Shown: positions 20,010 through 29,629 of the stretch, piece by piece
How the letters are laid out: each line of letters opens with the position of its first letter
How positions within the stretch are numbered: position 1 is the stretch's first letter
Assembly (NCBI GenBank): GCA_947179485.1
Contig: OX359245.1
Span: 59,755,067 to 59,819,066 of the forward strand
Reading direction: 5' to 3'
DNA: 64,000 nt
DNA from: Allacma fusca
Taxonomy: Eukaryota; Arthropoda; Collembola; Symphypleona; Sminthuridae
The notes under the pieces: model-generated
What the model saw: the letters and a program-made list of their open reading frames with translations, nothing else
What the model was told of the DNA's origin: nothing
Databases searched by the model: none
Program-made: the position numbers and the translations under genes

Positions 20010-21322
20010 TGCTGATTCTGCTGAGTGTAATCAGTATAAAATACAGATTTATTCTTGTTTTTCAAGATAGCTTGGGATTCTGTGTAACAGAGTAGAGTCA
20101 ATGGTATAGCTGTGGCACCTCGAAAGCGAAGTTCGATTTTCAAATTTCCAAAACGAGGTACGGATCTGGCATCGACGATTGGTGAGATTTCATAGGCAAA
20201 GAGAGTCTTGTTATTCAAAAAGTCTGAAAGACTGTAGTCCATGATAGCGTCCTTATTGTCAATCCCAATAGCTCTATAGACATTACTTAGGGCTTCTTGT
20301 ACACGTAGACTGTTTTCTTGAAAGTCGACATCTAGCGGATAAGACTTGCAAGTGTCTCCATTAACAGAAACATTAATGTGGGTAAGTCCAAAGTCGCTAA
20401 ATACAAAAGGATTACTTGTGCAAGTTCCATTTAAGTTTGTACTTGGTAAAATTGCGAGTACCAATCGATCAGGAAGTTGCCCGCCCTTGAATACGCCCTC
20501 CTCTATCCGTGTCAATGTCCCAATCGGTAATGAAAAGCTCTTGATATCAACCTTGTTTAAATATAGATTCGCCACATCTCCAGCCTCCCATAATCGAATA
20601 TGATCCAGAGCAGCAGCTGGAATGACTTTATGCCTGAGAATTTGTAGCTTAGCCTCCACTATTTGTAATTTGTAATGAGGCTGGTTAACAAGTGCCAAAT
20701 CAGTATGAACAGCAAAGTCTTCAGTTGAACGATGAAATACTACTGTCAAGTCTACTCCCGGTGGTAGGAAGTCCGGTTGGCAGAAAATGTCTGCATGGGG
20801 TCTTCCTATTACCTCGAAAACTTTACTACCCCGACTCAATGTCCATCGTTGATAATAGGACGATGTCACATTAGCATCAACGTTTGGAGGGTTATTATCT
20901 TTGAAATAACCCGCACATTGTGATTGAGTCTCATTGTACTCCTTTGAAAATAGTAACATCCGCTCAATTATTGATCGATATGGATAATAAGTATTTGTAG
21001 GGGATATCAATGTTTCATTTAAATACACTGAACATTGAGAAAATATAGAGTGTAAAATATTGTTGACCGGAGCAACAACTATGTTGTCAGCATTGGCATT
21101 ACCATCAGAATCTAAAATTCTCATGCGTAAATACAGACGAGTCTTGCTAAGGTCAATATAATGGGCCTCTGTACTATTAACATTGAATGTTAATGGTACA
21201 GCAGTCTCAGATAAGGGACAATTTGGGAATACATCACAAGTTTGAGTTGTTTGAATTGACATATCGTAACCTTCACGTTTAAAAATATCGAGTTCACTCC
21301 TCAAAAAATTATGCCCGGCCAT
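20006..21322 (-). CDS. Double-jelly-roll major capsid protein (Polinton/adintovirus)
   Basis: 438 codons. It matches the invertebrate Polinton capsid family often annotated as 'F54H12.2-like': an N-terminal SELDIF segment, VPLTFNVN, YIDLSKTRLYLRMRI, PVNNILHSIFSQCSVYLN, and PTNTYYPYRSIIE. These proteins form trimeric hexon-like capsomers. The start ATG overlaps the minor-capsid stop (TAATG), and the stop overlaps the protease start (ATGA). No frameshift or stop is present, and copy 2 is also full length with about nine substitutions, so this is the best-preserved gene of the element. Confidence 0.93.
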   Translation of the reverse strand: MAGHNFLRSELDIFKREGYDMSIQTTQTCDVFPNCPLSETAVPLTFNVNSTEAHYIDLSKTRLYLRMRILDSDGNANADNIVVAPVNNILHSIFSQCSVYLNETLISPTNTYYPYRSIIERMLLFSKEYNETQSQCAGYFKDNNPPNVDANVTSSYYQRWTLSRGSKVFEVIGRPHADIFCQPDFLPPGVDLTVVFHRSTEDFAVHTDLALVNQPHYKLQIVEAKLQILRHKVIPAAALDHIRLWEAGDVANLYLNKVDIKSFSLPIGTLTRIEEGVFKGGQLPDRLVLAILPSTNLNGTCTSNPFVFSDFGLTHINVSVNGDTCKSYPLDVDFQENSLRVQEALSNVYRAIGIDNKDAIMDYSLSDFLNNKTLFAYEISPIVDARSVPRFGNLKIELRFRGATAIPLTLLCYTESQAILKNKNKSVFYTDYTQQNQQ

Positions 21323-21883
21323 TATGAAAAAATGTTTCTAGAATTTCCCTTTTTTCTTTTTGGAGCACTCTTCTCAGTCTTTTTGGAAATACTTAGCTTC
21401 AGTATTCCACGACCGTTTTTCTTTCCTCGTTTCTTAGCAGCCTTTTTTTCCTCGCCAATTTCTAGGTACACGTTTGATTTTTTTATATGGGTAAAGTTTT
21501 CCAAATTGATCTTCCGCCTTACGTTTTCTTCCAAATCCAGAACCAGACTGAGACATTACATCCTGACCAACTGCTTTAAGCGCATCAAGACCACGATCCT
21601 TAAGGGACTCGCTATGGGGGCGACCACCCTCCAATACATCAAGCGCAACATTTTTTAAGGCTGTTTTAGCATGGGGGAGAAGGTATTTAGAAGCGAATGG
21701 TATAAGCCTTCGAGCAATTGACCCAAAGAAGGAGCACAGTCCAGCACCCTTTTGACGAACTTGAGACCCCCTATAAAATAAAAGTCCTCCACCACCACCA
21801 TATTGAATACCTTGCCCATATTGAGGGTAATGAATTCTGTAAAACTTGCTCTCCATATCAGAACACTGGAACATTTTAGTCAT
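21322..21883 (-). pseudogene. Minor capsid protein (pVI-like), frameshifted
   Basis: ATG at 21883. The N-terminal part (FYRIHYPQYGQGI, then a glycine run, then SFFGSIARRLIPFASKYLLP) matches the widespread Polinton minor capsid protein that recalls adenovirus pVI. QYGG|G fits an adenain cleavage pattern. The frame ends at 21434, but the expected lysine-rich C-terminal tail (KKAAKKRGKKNGRG...) continues in another frame to a stop at 21322 that overlaps the MCP start. Indels around 21450-21475 relative to copy 2 explain the break. The first 125 or so residues could still be made. Confidence 0.75.
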
Positions 21884-21904
21884 TCTAATAGTATATGTTG
21901 TTTT

Positions 21905-22504
21905 TTAGTATCTTCGCTCACGGAAGTGTAGTGTACACTTGAAGTCCCCAAATTCGAATGGCGGTGGTTTCCCAGATTCATTCATTATATACACGTGAAC
22001 ACTGTCAAATGAGTTGGATTTCAAAGGTAGATATGTTGGATTGTAAAATTCATGTTCATAGGCTTTACCATTATTGAACGTTTGAGGCATACACCGCATC
22101 AGAGGTGCATATGAGTCACCTACGAATTGATTTTCGACAATGTCACAGTACACTAATAGAAGATCATTCCCAAATGCCTTATACGGCTTGTGACGAGCTC
22201 GTTGTTTCTCGAAGACAACTGTAGATGGTGCTGGGGCTTGCGCTGTAAAATATCCCAAATAATGCTTCGCAGATCGTGAGAGATCAAAATCATTAAACTT
22301 TGAATTTTCATGAGAAATAACATACATTTTTCCTTTCACGATAAACCACTCAATAATTATTTCTAAACTGAGAATTTCCATGAAATTTTCAAATAATTTG
22401 ATGTCTCTCTCCGCGGATATGAAAATATTCGGATTATCTTGTGATGTTGCAATTATTTCACCCTTGTCAAAGTAATTCTTTAGGTGCATCTTTGTATCAC
22501 TCAT
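21905..22504 (-). CDS. Penton-like jelly-roll protein, C-terminal part
   Basis: 199 codons. The C-terminal two thirds carry the Polinton penton signature: LLVYCDIVENQFVGDSYAPL, then YNPTYLPL, then a terminal FGDFKCTLHFR. Penton proteins occupy the capsid vertices. Typical pentons are about 400 residues, so this is half a protein; the preceding frame ends just 2 bases upstream (TAA TC ATG). Either one gene has been split by a mutation, or the element makes two proteins. The window's second copy does not extend this far, so I cannot compare. Confidence 0.75.
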   Translation of the reverse strand: MSDTKMHLKNYFDKGEIIATSQDNPNIFISAERDIKLFENFMEILSLEIIIEWFIVKGKMYVISHENSKFNDFDLSRSAKHYLGYFTAQAPAPSTVVFEKQRARHKPYKAFGNDLLLVYCDIVENQFVGDSYAPLMRCMPQTFNNGKAYEHEFYNPTYLPLKSNSFDSVHVYIMNESGKPPPFEFGDFKCTLHFRERRY

Positions 22505-22506
22505 GA

Positions 22507-23132
22507 TTATTTTTTAGGTGAACAATCTCCGTTATTTCCGTCGACGTTTTGTCCCCAAATATGCTCATAAGTTGTGTTAATAGTATCAAATCCTACTATA
22601 GCTTCTGCTCTTGTATTTGATATTACTAATTTTTGCACCTTTTGTGTTTCCGCAAAGCCTTCGTGTATTCCAAATACTTTCTTGAGTCGCTCTGACAATT
22701 CAAATGAATATGTGAGTTTTGTATTACCAGCTTCTTTTGTAATCTCTACATATGACCTCTGGTTAATTTCATAAACATCCCTTGTAACTTTTGAAATGTA
22801 TTGACAAAAATCTATTTCATCAGAAAAATTGTGTGGTGAGAACATCCTGCATTTTAATGAATTGCGTTCAAGCCAACGGTCATTACTAAGAATTAATAAA
22901 TTAACAGACAAAAACTCAGCCGATTTTGATGAAATACTTGCTACTCCAATTTCTTCACCCTCACAAACGAAAAAATTTGTCGATGTGTATGTACATGTGG
23001 TTAAAGTGACTTCAAAGTCCGTGCATCCAAGTCAATACGTGTTGCTAACTTATTTCTAAAATTAGTTATTGTGTTTTCGGGATAAAAATTATAAGGTGCA
23101 TCGCTGAGAAGAGTGATTGTGAAACCTGCCAT
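22507..23132 (-). pseudogene. Penton-like protein, N-terminal part, frameshifted
   Basis: ATG at 23132 opens a frame typical of the Polinton penton N-terminus (FTITLLSDAPYNFYPENTITNF) that closes after 43 codons at 23003-23001. The expected continuation (FEVTL...) is in another frame from about 23015 and is open to 22507, so one frameshift lies near 23010-23020. The later part contains FELSERLKKVFGI, resembling the 'LS-x-x-L-x-x-hLGF' segment of pentons. The downstream penton half starts 2 bases after this stop. Confidence 0.7.
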
Positions 23133-23215
23133 GATGAATTCCAAAATATGAATGAATAAATGTTACAATTCATGCTAGATTATATCAGATTATAAAGACA
23201 AATTTGAGGTCCAAT

Positions 23216-23983
23216 TTATTCAACCAAATCTCTGAGTTCTACTTTCAATAACTCTAGACGAAATATAGCCTCTATGTCTCCCGGTTTGTTTTCACGTATT
23301 GCAGAAAATTCCTTCTCCAATGACTCAGTCCTCCTTCTTTTCCATTTCGGTCGTCTGTCATCATCGCCAAAGAAATAAGCTAATTCCAGTGGACATTTCT
23401 TGAAACATTCTTTTCTATATTTAATCTGGCGATCTTCGGAAAACGATCCGGGCTTTCCATCACAGTAGACACATGTTATTTCATCTGATTTTATGAAGTA
23501 ATAACATTCAGCCAACGCCGCGGGAGTGAAATAAGGTGAAAATTTTTTCTTCATAGGACTCATCGTAATGGATGATAGCCTCGGAACTATATCCAGGTAT
23601 CCCGGGTTACTTACATTGACTTCCATACCAGTGTCGGCGTCTATACCAGGGTGTATTTTCGAGGTGCCCGTGTATTCTTTAAAATCCATTCCTTGCTTCG
23701 TATCCGGAAGTGCATCTTCGAATTTCAAGCAAATCCGATCCCATTCTATCTTAAGATAGGCTAGTTCCTCACAGCTACAGAGGATTTCCATGCTACGTTT
23801 CAATGAACGCAAATCGACCCCGCAGCTGTGATTCACCATAATTTTCGCTACCCTGAGAGTGAAGTTATACATCGCTACTTTTGCAGCCCAGAATTTCTCT
23901 GATTTTTTAGCAATGATTTCCTTTTTCTCATTGCAAATTTTGAGAAAATCAAACTCCTGGGTTACACTTACAACTGGATCCAT
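23216..23983 (-). CDS. BIR-like zinc protein at the right end of the element
   Basis: 255 codons from an ATG at 23983. The N-terminal half is helical-looking with several cysteines and no recognised family. Residues 147-198 resemble a baculoviral IAP repeat: F-x-P-x-x-L-A-E-C-Y-Y, then DEITCVYCDGK, then a Cys at 197. The BIR zinc ligands should be C-x2-C-x16-H-x6-C; here the two first Cys are at 171 and 174, position 191 is Lys rather than His, and Cys193 could substitute. The fold call is therefore tentative. The C-terminal end is very basic (KWKRRRTE) then acidic. Position next to the penton and same strand suggests it belongs to the element. Confidence 0.5.
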   Translation of the reverse strand: MDPVVSVTQEFDFLKICNEKKEIIAKKSEKFWAAKVAMYNFTLRVAKIMVNHSCGVDLRSLKRSMEILCSCEELAYLKIEWDRICLKFEDALPDTKQGMDFKEYTGTSKIHPGIDADTGMEVNVSNPGYLDIVPRLSSITMSPMKKKFSPYFTPAALAECYYFIKSDEITCVYCDGKPGSFSEDRQIKYRKECFKKCPLELAYFFGDDDRRPKWKRRRTESLEKEFSAIRENKPGDIEAIFRLELLKVELRDLVE

Positions 23984-24433
23984 ATTTTGAAAACTGTTTT
24001 TTCAAAAAGTAAAAATGTGGAATGAAATTTTATATTTCTCTTATAGTTGTACTCCTACAGATGAAACTTTGTGGAATGATAATATGTAGTAGCAAAACAA
24101 ACCCCTTTATAGGGGAAACAAACTATTTTTGTTTTTTTCTATACTTACCTTAATGGATGGGGTGACCATTTCCTGTAAACAAAGCATATATACATATAGG
24201 AGCTAGCATGGATTGAAGCCATTCACTGATTATAATTTTACGCGTCTCTAGCTACTCTGCCACGTACATTGGCATTAGTTTGTGTATGTTTTAACTTTTA
24301 CATATACTACTATAAGTATAATCGATTGTCTAAAATTCATGTCCTTAAAACTCCCACTAGTTCAACAGTTATGACTATTTTTAAATAATATACTTATTAG
24401 AACCACTGTAAAGTGTGTATGCCTCTATACATT

Positions 24434-24715
24434 GGTAAATGTCCATTATGAAAAGTGAAGGGCGGACATATGCTTTAACAATGGGGAAAATGTCCACTGA
24501 AAATGTGAAGGGCACCCCAATGAGTAAAACATGGAAATGTCCACGAGGAAAAGTGAAGGGCACCTATATGCTTTAAACATGTGGAAATGTCCACTGGAAA
24601 AAGTGAAGGGCACTTATATGCTTTAAACATGTGGAAATGTCCACTGGAAAAAGTGAAGGGTGGCCCTATGCCTTAAGCATAGGGAAATGTCCAGTGGACA
24701 TTTCAGGCCGTCTCA
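24434..24715. repeat. 50-bp tandem repeat
   Basis: Five to six units, e.g. two clean copies containing GGAAATGTCCACTGGAAAAA then GTGAAGGGCACTTATATG. The first units are diverged; the array ends in a perfect palindrome GAAATGTCCAGTGGACATTTC near 24685-24705. Confidence 0.85.
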
Positions 24716-25553
24716 CCATAGACATACATCCTACTCGTGAGTAAAGTGCCCCACTGTCCAACTTAATTTTTACAATGTTAAATCCCATAAGGAAACTTCA
24801 TTTTCAAATTTCACGAAAAAATAAAAATGCGTAAAAGCTCATTAATATCCCTTATAACACAACATTCGCATGTTTGCAAAATTGGTTTGGGCCATCTCGC
24901 CCTCGTTTCCGGCGGAAACAGGATTTACTTTAGAAATTTTTAAAAACAGATAAAGGTCCCCTCTGTCTGATAAATTTTTTTTTAATGTTATATCCCATAA
25001 AAAACCCTCTTTGCTCACGAATTAGAATTTAAAACTTCTGAGATTGAGAGTACCAATTATCTTAAAGGCTAACTACCCGGTTTATTTATGGAATGTAACA
25101 TGCATGTATTTAAAATTGGCGTGTATTTTCCATTGGCGAAGCCGAAGTGTGTTTATGCATCTCATTATCCGCATCATTTTGTCTAAAATATTTGAATACT
25201 AGCCGATTAAGCCGTTAGCCCTTTCTCTGTGTCGTATGTTAATGTTTATATATACTTTTCTCCTAGGACTGCACGGTCAGCTATTTCTGAATCATGCGCT
25301 ATGCGAAAACTATGAAGCATTTCGAAGCAAGGAATAGATGGCTGTGCAGTGCTAATAATTTTTAATTCAGTTGTGATGTAGCAATATTTGAATTCATGCA
25401 AACTTTCGAACCATAATTGGATTACCACTGTATCAACTGTTAGTGGAACGGACGGGCCCCACTTCTTTCAAGTAAGGGAACGGCCACAAATTTCAACATC
25501 AATATAATCAGTGGGTCCCTGCGCTATTTGAGTGCGTTGAGTGTCTTAGTCGA

Positions 25554-25600
25554 TAGGACGGGTAAAAATAAATATCGGGATATTTGTTTTACCCGTCCTA
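25554..25600. other. Near-perfect 47-base inverted repeat
   Basis: Fourteen-base arms TAGGACGGGTAAAA / TTTTACCCGTCCTA enclose a second short palindrome (AAATAT/ATATTT) around a CGGG loop. It could fold into a single hairpin. No flanking gene context suggests its role. Confidence 0.6.
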
Positions 25601-26218
25601 CAGTATACTGCCTCATCTAGCTATATCTGGCAGATCCTTCATTTTATCTCCGCATCCCCATCACTCTCCCTTCATCCATGAACTTCTAAGTCCAGGACCA
25701 TTACCACGGCATTCCCTCGTCCATTACATTTGAGCAATTCCTAGAATTCTGTGGCTTGAGTACTGAATAGGTATTGACTAGGAACTTTAAGAAAGTGTGT
25801 AAATAGGACTAGACCAGCTAGCGATAAGAAATTTGCAGACGAATAGACTAGAATTGAATAAGGACTGACAAAAGAATGTAATAGACTAGTCAGTCTCGTG
25901 GGCAACCGTGTTTATATGTATTGCATTTTCAAACCACATTACACATTAAATATGCATCTATAGTCGTCATTTAGAATCAAGCTCCGGTAATGGAATACTT
26001 TAGTTGCTGTAAGTTAAGCTCTACTGGATGTTGCAATCACTAGAGTTGGGTCAGTCAAATCTTGTGAATATGTCGTATTTATGTCAGTGGAGACCATGGG
26101 TCTGTAAAGTGGGCATTTTGTGGTGCTAAAATTTGTGGCCGTTCTCTAACAACAAAAAAACGCATACTCTATTCACGATTTGTCCACAGTTTAATGACTC
26201 ACGCGTGAATAACCATAC

Positions 26219-27482
26219 CTCCCGGATGGTTTGGAATGGGTAGCACAAAAAAGCAGCACAAATCCTTCGGCACTGCCATTTTTGCTAATTTCAATGACTG
26301 CACCATAGCTCCTTGAATAGCAGATTGTAAAACCGCGGCGTAACTAACTTTGTAATGATTTTTGATATCCTTGATAAGACTCACAGGAATCAAAGGACTC
26401 ACACTCGAAATAACTTCTTGGGATAGTTCTCCTTTATATATTGTTCTACAGACTGCAGTTGTTAAAATAGCTTCAACTAAATCGTAAGGACTTCTAAAAA
26501 TTAAACCTAGCTTTTCCAAGAAAGAAAGTTTCCCCTGATTTTGTACAATATCCGGCAATGAGAACTTTGCGTTGAACAACAGCTTGAATAGTTTCTGAAG
26601 GCTGTAACCATCACCCAGGACATGATCATTTCTGAAAATAATGCATGTCTTTGATTCTGGCGATTCTCCATAGATTACATCATTTATTATTACAACCTCC
26701 CATGGACTCTGATTTTTTGTCCAAGGAGAGTCAAGAAGTTTCCCCATTATTTTGGAAATATCACTCTGTTTGCAAGGACTTGGAAGGGCCATTTCCCCTG
26801 TGTAATCATATTCCCTGACGTGTTTTTCCAAGCTGAAATTCTCGTCTGTCTTCCAAAAGGCATAGCCCAAGAAACTGGTCCAGGTTTGCTGAAGCCTCAA
26901 GTAAACGTTTTGATTTTTGTCGTTTGTTTGGTTAAAGATTCTTTCCTGAAAGAGCCCCCGAACTCTCTTGGCTTTTAGTTCTCCATTGACTATACCTGCG
27001 ACCATCATGTTCGTATTCTTGTGAGCGCCAGTGTGAGGATCAATAGCAAATAAAACATTTTCCTTAGTGAGAAAACAGTCTAGATCCGGACGGAAATATT
27101 TTGCGACAATCCAAACCAAAGAACGGACAAATAAATTACACAGGAATAGAGGCATTTGAGTCAGAATCAACACAAAAGATACTAAGGTGGCCAGAATTGT
27201 TGTTAGTTCATGCAAACGTTTTATTAAAATGGACATTTTATGGGCACGAGCTGATGAAACTAGTGAAATATATGTAGTGGACAGAACAAAATTACGAACA
27301 AATTTTGATATTTGAGTATTTTTCTCCAGAACTAACTTAGTTAAGCCAGTGAAACTTTCTTTGACTTCGTTGCTGACTCCGTCAAATTCAGATGGGATGT
27401 AAACTATTATCAAGCCTAAATACAAGAAATTGGGCTGAGACAATTTCAGAGAGGATGTTGGAATTGGTTCAGTGTTACACAT
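26219..27482 (-). CDS. WSD-type O-acyltransferase, first coding exon (copy B)
   Basis: Nearly identical to the exons at 34755 and 48399 (one residue differs in the first 50). The motif reads DHVLGDG, with Asp in place of the first His of HHxxxDG. It ends at the same donor (GGGAG|GTATGG at 26218). The matching 3' exons are not nearby: to the left, past the viral element, the only acyltransferase exon is the orphan last exon at 12725-12873. Sequence similarity to the other copies stops about 130 bases beyond the donor. I infer a disrupted gene whose first exon is still open. Confidence 0.75.
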
Positions 27483-27795
27483 CCAAGTTAATAATTATTA
27501 ATCCATTATTATTTAGTCATAAAAACTAGGAATCAGGTTCTCTTGTCAGAAATGTAATTCATTTGTAATTGTAAAATTACATTGTGTAATCATGGATTTT
27601 TCAGTTGTAATTTTTTGAATTGCATACAATACATGGGCACACAAGCATCTACAATAATTTGTAGTAATAATAATTAGTATTAATACTTCCTGCTTGCGTA
27701 ATTCCTCAGCATAGAATTATTCGTGGCTGGGACAAAAAACCTGGATAAATGCCCTTCTGTACATGTTGCGAAATTCCTACAATTATACGTACACG
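27483..27795. other. Upstream region of acyltransferase copy B
   Basis: Conserved with 36019-36320 and 6317-6610, then interrupted by the 27796 transposon. Confidence 0.5.
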
Positions 27796-29629
27796 TAGTG
27801 CTGTAATATTGTTCGCGTTTAGTTTGTTCTTTTGTTCAGTTCTTGTTTTTTGAACAAAACAAAACAAACAAAATCCGTTTACGAAAAAACAAAACTAGAA
27901 CAAAACAAAACCGCGATAAGATAAAACAAAACTATAACAAACAAACCACCACGACAGCGGGCAATAACCTTTCCAAACTTGAGTTTGAAAAAGTGCCCAA
28001 AAGTAACATGACCTCAAATTGACTTGAGTGAGTCACAAATAGCAACATGACCTCAAATTGGCCTGAGTAAGTCACAAATAGCAACATGACCTCAAATTGG
28101 CCTGAGTAAGTCACAAGTAGCAACATGACCTCAAATTGACCTGAGTAAGTCACAAGTAGCAACATGACCTCAAATTGACCTGAGTAAGTCACAAGTAGCA
28201 ACATGACCTCAAATTGACCTGAGTAAGTCACAAATAGCAACATGACCTCAAATTGACCTGAGTAAGTCACAAATAGCAACATGACCTCAAATTGACCTGA
28301 GTGAGTCATAAAAAGTTTAATGGCCTCAAATTCACCTCAGTGAGTTAAAACAAGTTCCATGACCTCCAATTGACCTCAGTGGGTCACAAGAAATTCCATG
28401 ACCTTAATTTGACCTTAGTGGGCTGCAAGAAATTTTAATGACCTGAATTTGACCTCAGTGGGCTACAAGGAGTTTCATTATCTCATTTTTCGATGGGTCA
28501 CAAGGAGTTTAATTATCTCATTTTTCGATGGGTCACAAGAATTCCCATGACCTTAAGTTGACATTTGTGGGTTATTAGTAGACCCATGACCTCAATTTGA
28601 CCTTTGTCGGTTATTAGTAGACCCATGACCTTACATACACTTTTAAATGGATCTCAAATAAGATCATAATGACCATTAGGAGCTATTGAAGTGCACGGTT
28701 TTATTTACATGTATACCTCATGTATCATTTATGGTGTGAACCGTTGGGCTTAAGTAAGGTCAACAAAATCTTTGCACTAGTTACAGATGTATAAGGCCAA
28801 TCTAAAGTTATTGAACAACGTGTAACTTAGAATGCCTACTTGAGGTCAATGGAGTAATTAATTGTTACCTTCTATGACCATAACCTGTACTGATATTAAA
28901 TGTTTGGGTACATCGGATATTGTAAACGAGAGCAATTTCTGTTGGACACCAGTACTTAGTTGAACAAATGTCACCTCTACTGCTGAAATTTGATTTTGTT
29001 TGGTTGTTTTTAATAAAATGCAGAAGGATGACTTGGATGCTAAATTATAAACTTGATTTGATCCTCAAATGTGGAAACTAGTCTGACTGTGAGTTGACAG
29101 GAAGACACAGAAATAAAAGAGGTCTAAGCAATCCAGAAGAAACAATACAGGTAATTAATTCAATCAAGGCATCGGGCGAACCCAAAACTATGCGATCTGT
29201 AGCACTAGGTAAACCCCACCACAATATATTATGTCTATATATGCGGTCATTTCAGGTCTTGTGGATGCATGGAATTACATTACGCCTTGCACTCCTAGAA
29301 ACTATCAACAAAAAGTTTAATGAGTGTATTAAATAAGAGTTGTAAAGCATATCCGCCTAAAATTAGTTAAAGCCCGTTTTTTGGTTTTAACGTCCTTTGT
29401 GCGCGGAACAAATTTACACCAATCAACTTCAGTATGCTCTATTACTTATATACAACAATCAATTTCACAAATTTCTAACATCTTCTACATCGGTAGAGCA
29501 AAACAATATGGATTGTTCAAAAAACAAAACAAAACAAAACTCGGTGAACAAAACAAAACTCAAAATGTTCCACTTTTGTTCATTTCCGAAGAGAACAAAA
29601 CCAAACAAAACGAACAAATTACAGCACTA
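27796..29629. mobile_element. hAT-like transposon with GTTTTGTT-rich ends
   Basis: The left end TAGTGCTGTAATATTGTTCG pairs with the right end CGAACAAATTACAGCACTA. A perfect 8-bp duplication CGTACACG flanks it (27788-27795 and 29630-29637). The subterminal parts are AAACAAAACAAAA-type motifs. The interior holds a 39-bp minisatellite. No transposase frame. The right part of this element (from 28519) lies inside the tandem duplication and recurs at 40996-42105 without its left end. Confidence 0.88.
27990..28312. repeat. 39-bp minisatellite
   Basis: About eight clean units containing AACATGACCTCAAATTGACC then TGAGTAAGTCACAA, followed by degenerate relatives to about 28630. Because 39 is a multiple of three, the minus strand reads as a 13-residue repeat ORF (27932-28309), which I regard as an artefact of the repeat. 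Confidence 0.9.

Larger units (their letters stand above)
13899..23983. mobile_element. Polinton/adintovirus-like endogenous viral element, copy 1
   Basis: Gene content is diagnostic: remnant of protein-primed family B DNA polymerase, packaging ATPase, rve integrase, adenain-type protease, double-jelly-roll capsid protein, pVI-like minor capsid protein and penton-like jelly-roll protein, all within 10.1 kb. Order and strand: polymerase (+), ATPase (+), zinc-ribbon (-), small spliced gene (-), integrase (-), pX-like (+), repeat protein (+), protease (-), MCP (-), minor capsid (-), penton (-), BIR-like (-). The polymerase is truncated at its 5' side and no terminal inverted repeats are visible, so the left end of the element is lost. 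Several genes are broken, so this is a decaying integrated copy. Confidence 0.93.
23984..26218. other. Non-coding region right of viral element copy 1
   Basis: No gene supported; short frames here lack family features. It holds a 50-bp tandem repeat (24434-24715) and a 47-base hairpin (25554-25600). Similarity to the acyltransferase 3' flank resumes near 26091. I found no obvious partner for a terminal inverted repeat of the element. Confidence 0.55.

Noticed and set aside
13700-24300. Terminal inverted repeats and a 6-bp target duplication for the viral element
   Set aside because: No matching inverted ends were found near either boundary; the left end is truncated inside the polymerase.
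27932-28309. 125-codon ORF of 13-residue repeats
   Set aside because: It is the minus-strand reading of a 39-bp minisatellite inside a transposon; unit length divisible by three explains the open frame.
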